Shown here piece after piece: positions 5,695 through 5,707 of a stretch of DNA of 5,707 nucleotides (position 1 is the first letter of the stretch; every line of letters begins with the position of its first letter). A program made the position numbers and the translations under genes. The DNA lies in assembly GCA_900554325.1 (NCBI GenBank), contig USHA01000093.1, forward strand, positions 1-5,707. The letters run 5' to 3'. Under the pieces are notes generated by a model. The model saw only the letters and a list, made by a program, of their open reading frames with translations, had not been told where the DNA came from and searched no databases. This DNA comes from an uncultured Collinsella sp. (GTDB lineage Bacteria; Actinomycetota; Coriobacteriia; Coriobacteriales; Coriobacteriaceae).

Positions 5695-5707
5695 CTCGCC
5701 GTCTCCT
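5653..5707. mobile_element. Possible edge of an insertion sequence or assembly junction
   Basis: Membrane-protein coding character is lost at about 5653-5662. The sequence from 5653 starts GGCTCTG, similar to the terminal repeats of ISL3-family elements. On the minus strand a frame open from the window's right end ends in TAA at 5662-5660, inside this putative terminus, encoding RRRRVSRQVGMSILV. This is the geometry expected for a transposase C-terminus next to an IS end. With only 55 nt and no second terminus or target duplication, the evidence is weak; a misassembled contig end would look the same. Confidence 0.25.

Overview
The window is GC-rich with dense coding. It resembles a Coriobacteriia gut actinobacterium, probably Collinsella or a close relative. 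That placement is inference from three things: base composition, the proteins encoded (a LuxR-type regulator with a polytopic membrane N-terminus is a hallmark of the class), and intergenic repeats of a style I associate with Collinsella. No rRNA, tRNA or marker gene confirms it.

Positions 4311 down to 60 on the minus strand hold a run of four genes. In order of transcription they are: a DUF4428-type zinc-ribbon protein (4311-3574); a TFIIB-type zinc-ribbon protein with two C-terminal membrane helices (3549-2228), broken by a frameshift near 2702-2720; an SPFH-domain protein with two C-terminal zinc ribbons (2179-983); and a secreted lipoprotein (902-60). Gaps are 24, 48 and 80 nt and each start has a good Shine-Dalgarno sequence, so the first three are very likely one operon and the lipoprotein may be its last member. 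The second and third genes resemble YdjG and YdjI of Bacillus subtilis, which act with PspA in envelope stress. No PspA or YdjH homologue lies in the window, so this looks like a variant membrane-maintenance cassette carrying six zinc-ribbon modules across three proteins.

Positions 4312-4698 are a divergent intergenic region. It carries two copies of a 51-bp-period repeat whose 18-nt core is nearly identical while the flanking hairpin stems differ in sequence but keep their pairing. It also holds a possible hairpin that overlaps the ribosome binding site of the minus-strand operon, and a near-consensus sigma-70 promoter (TTGAGA, 17 nt, TAGAAT) for the plus-strand gene.

From 4699 to the right end runs a membrane protein with about ten helices and an MFS-like fold. 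It matches the N-terminal sensor part of a Coriobacteriia LuxR-family regulator. It stops abruptly at 5694 after unrelated residues, before the last helices and the DNA-binding domain. The last ~50 nt look foreign and may be the edge of an insertion sequence or an assembly junction.
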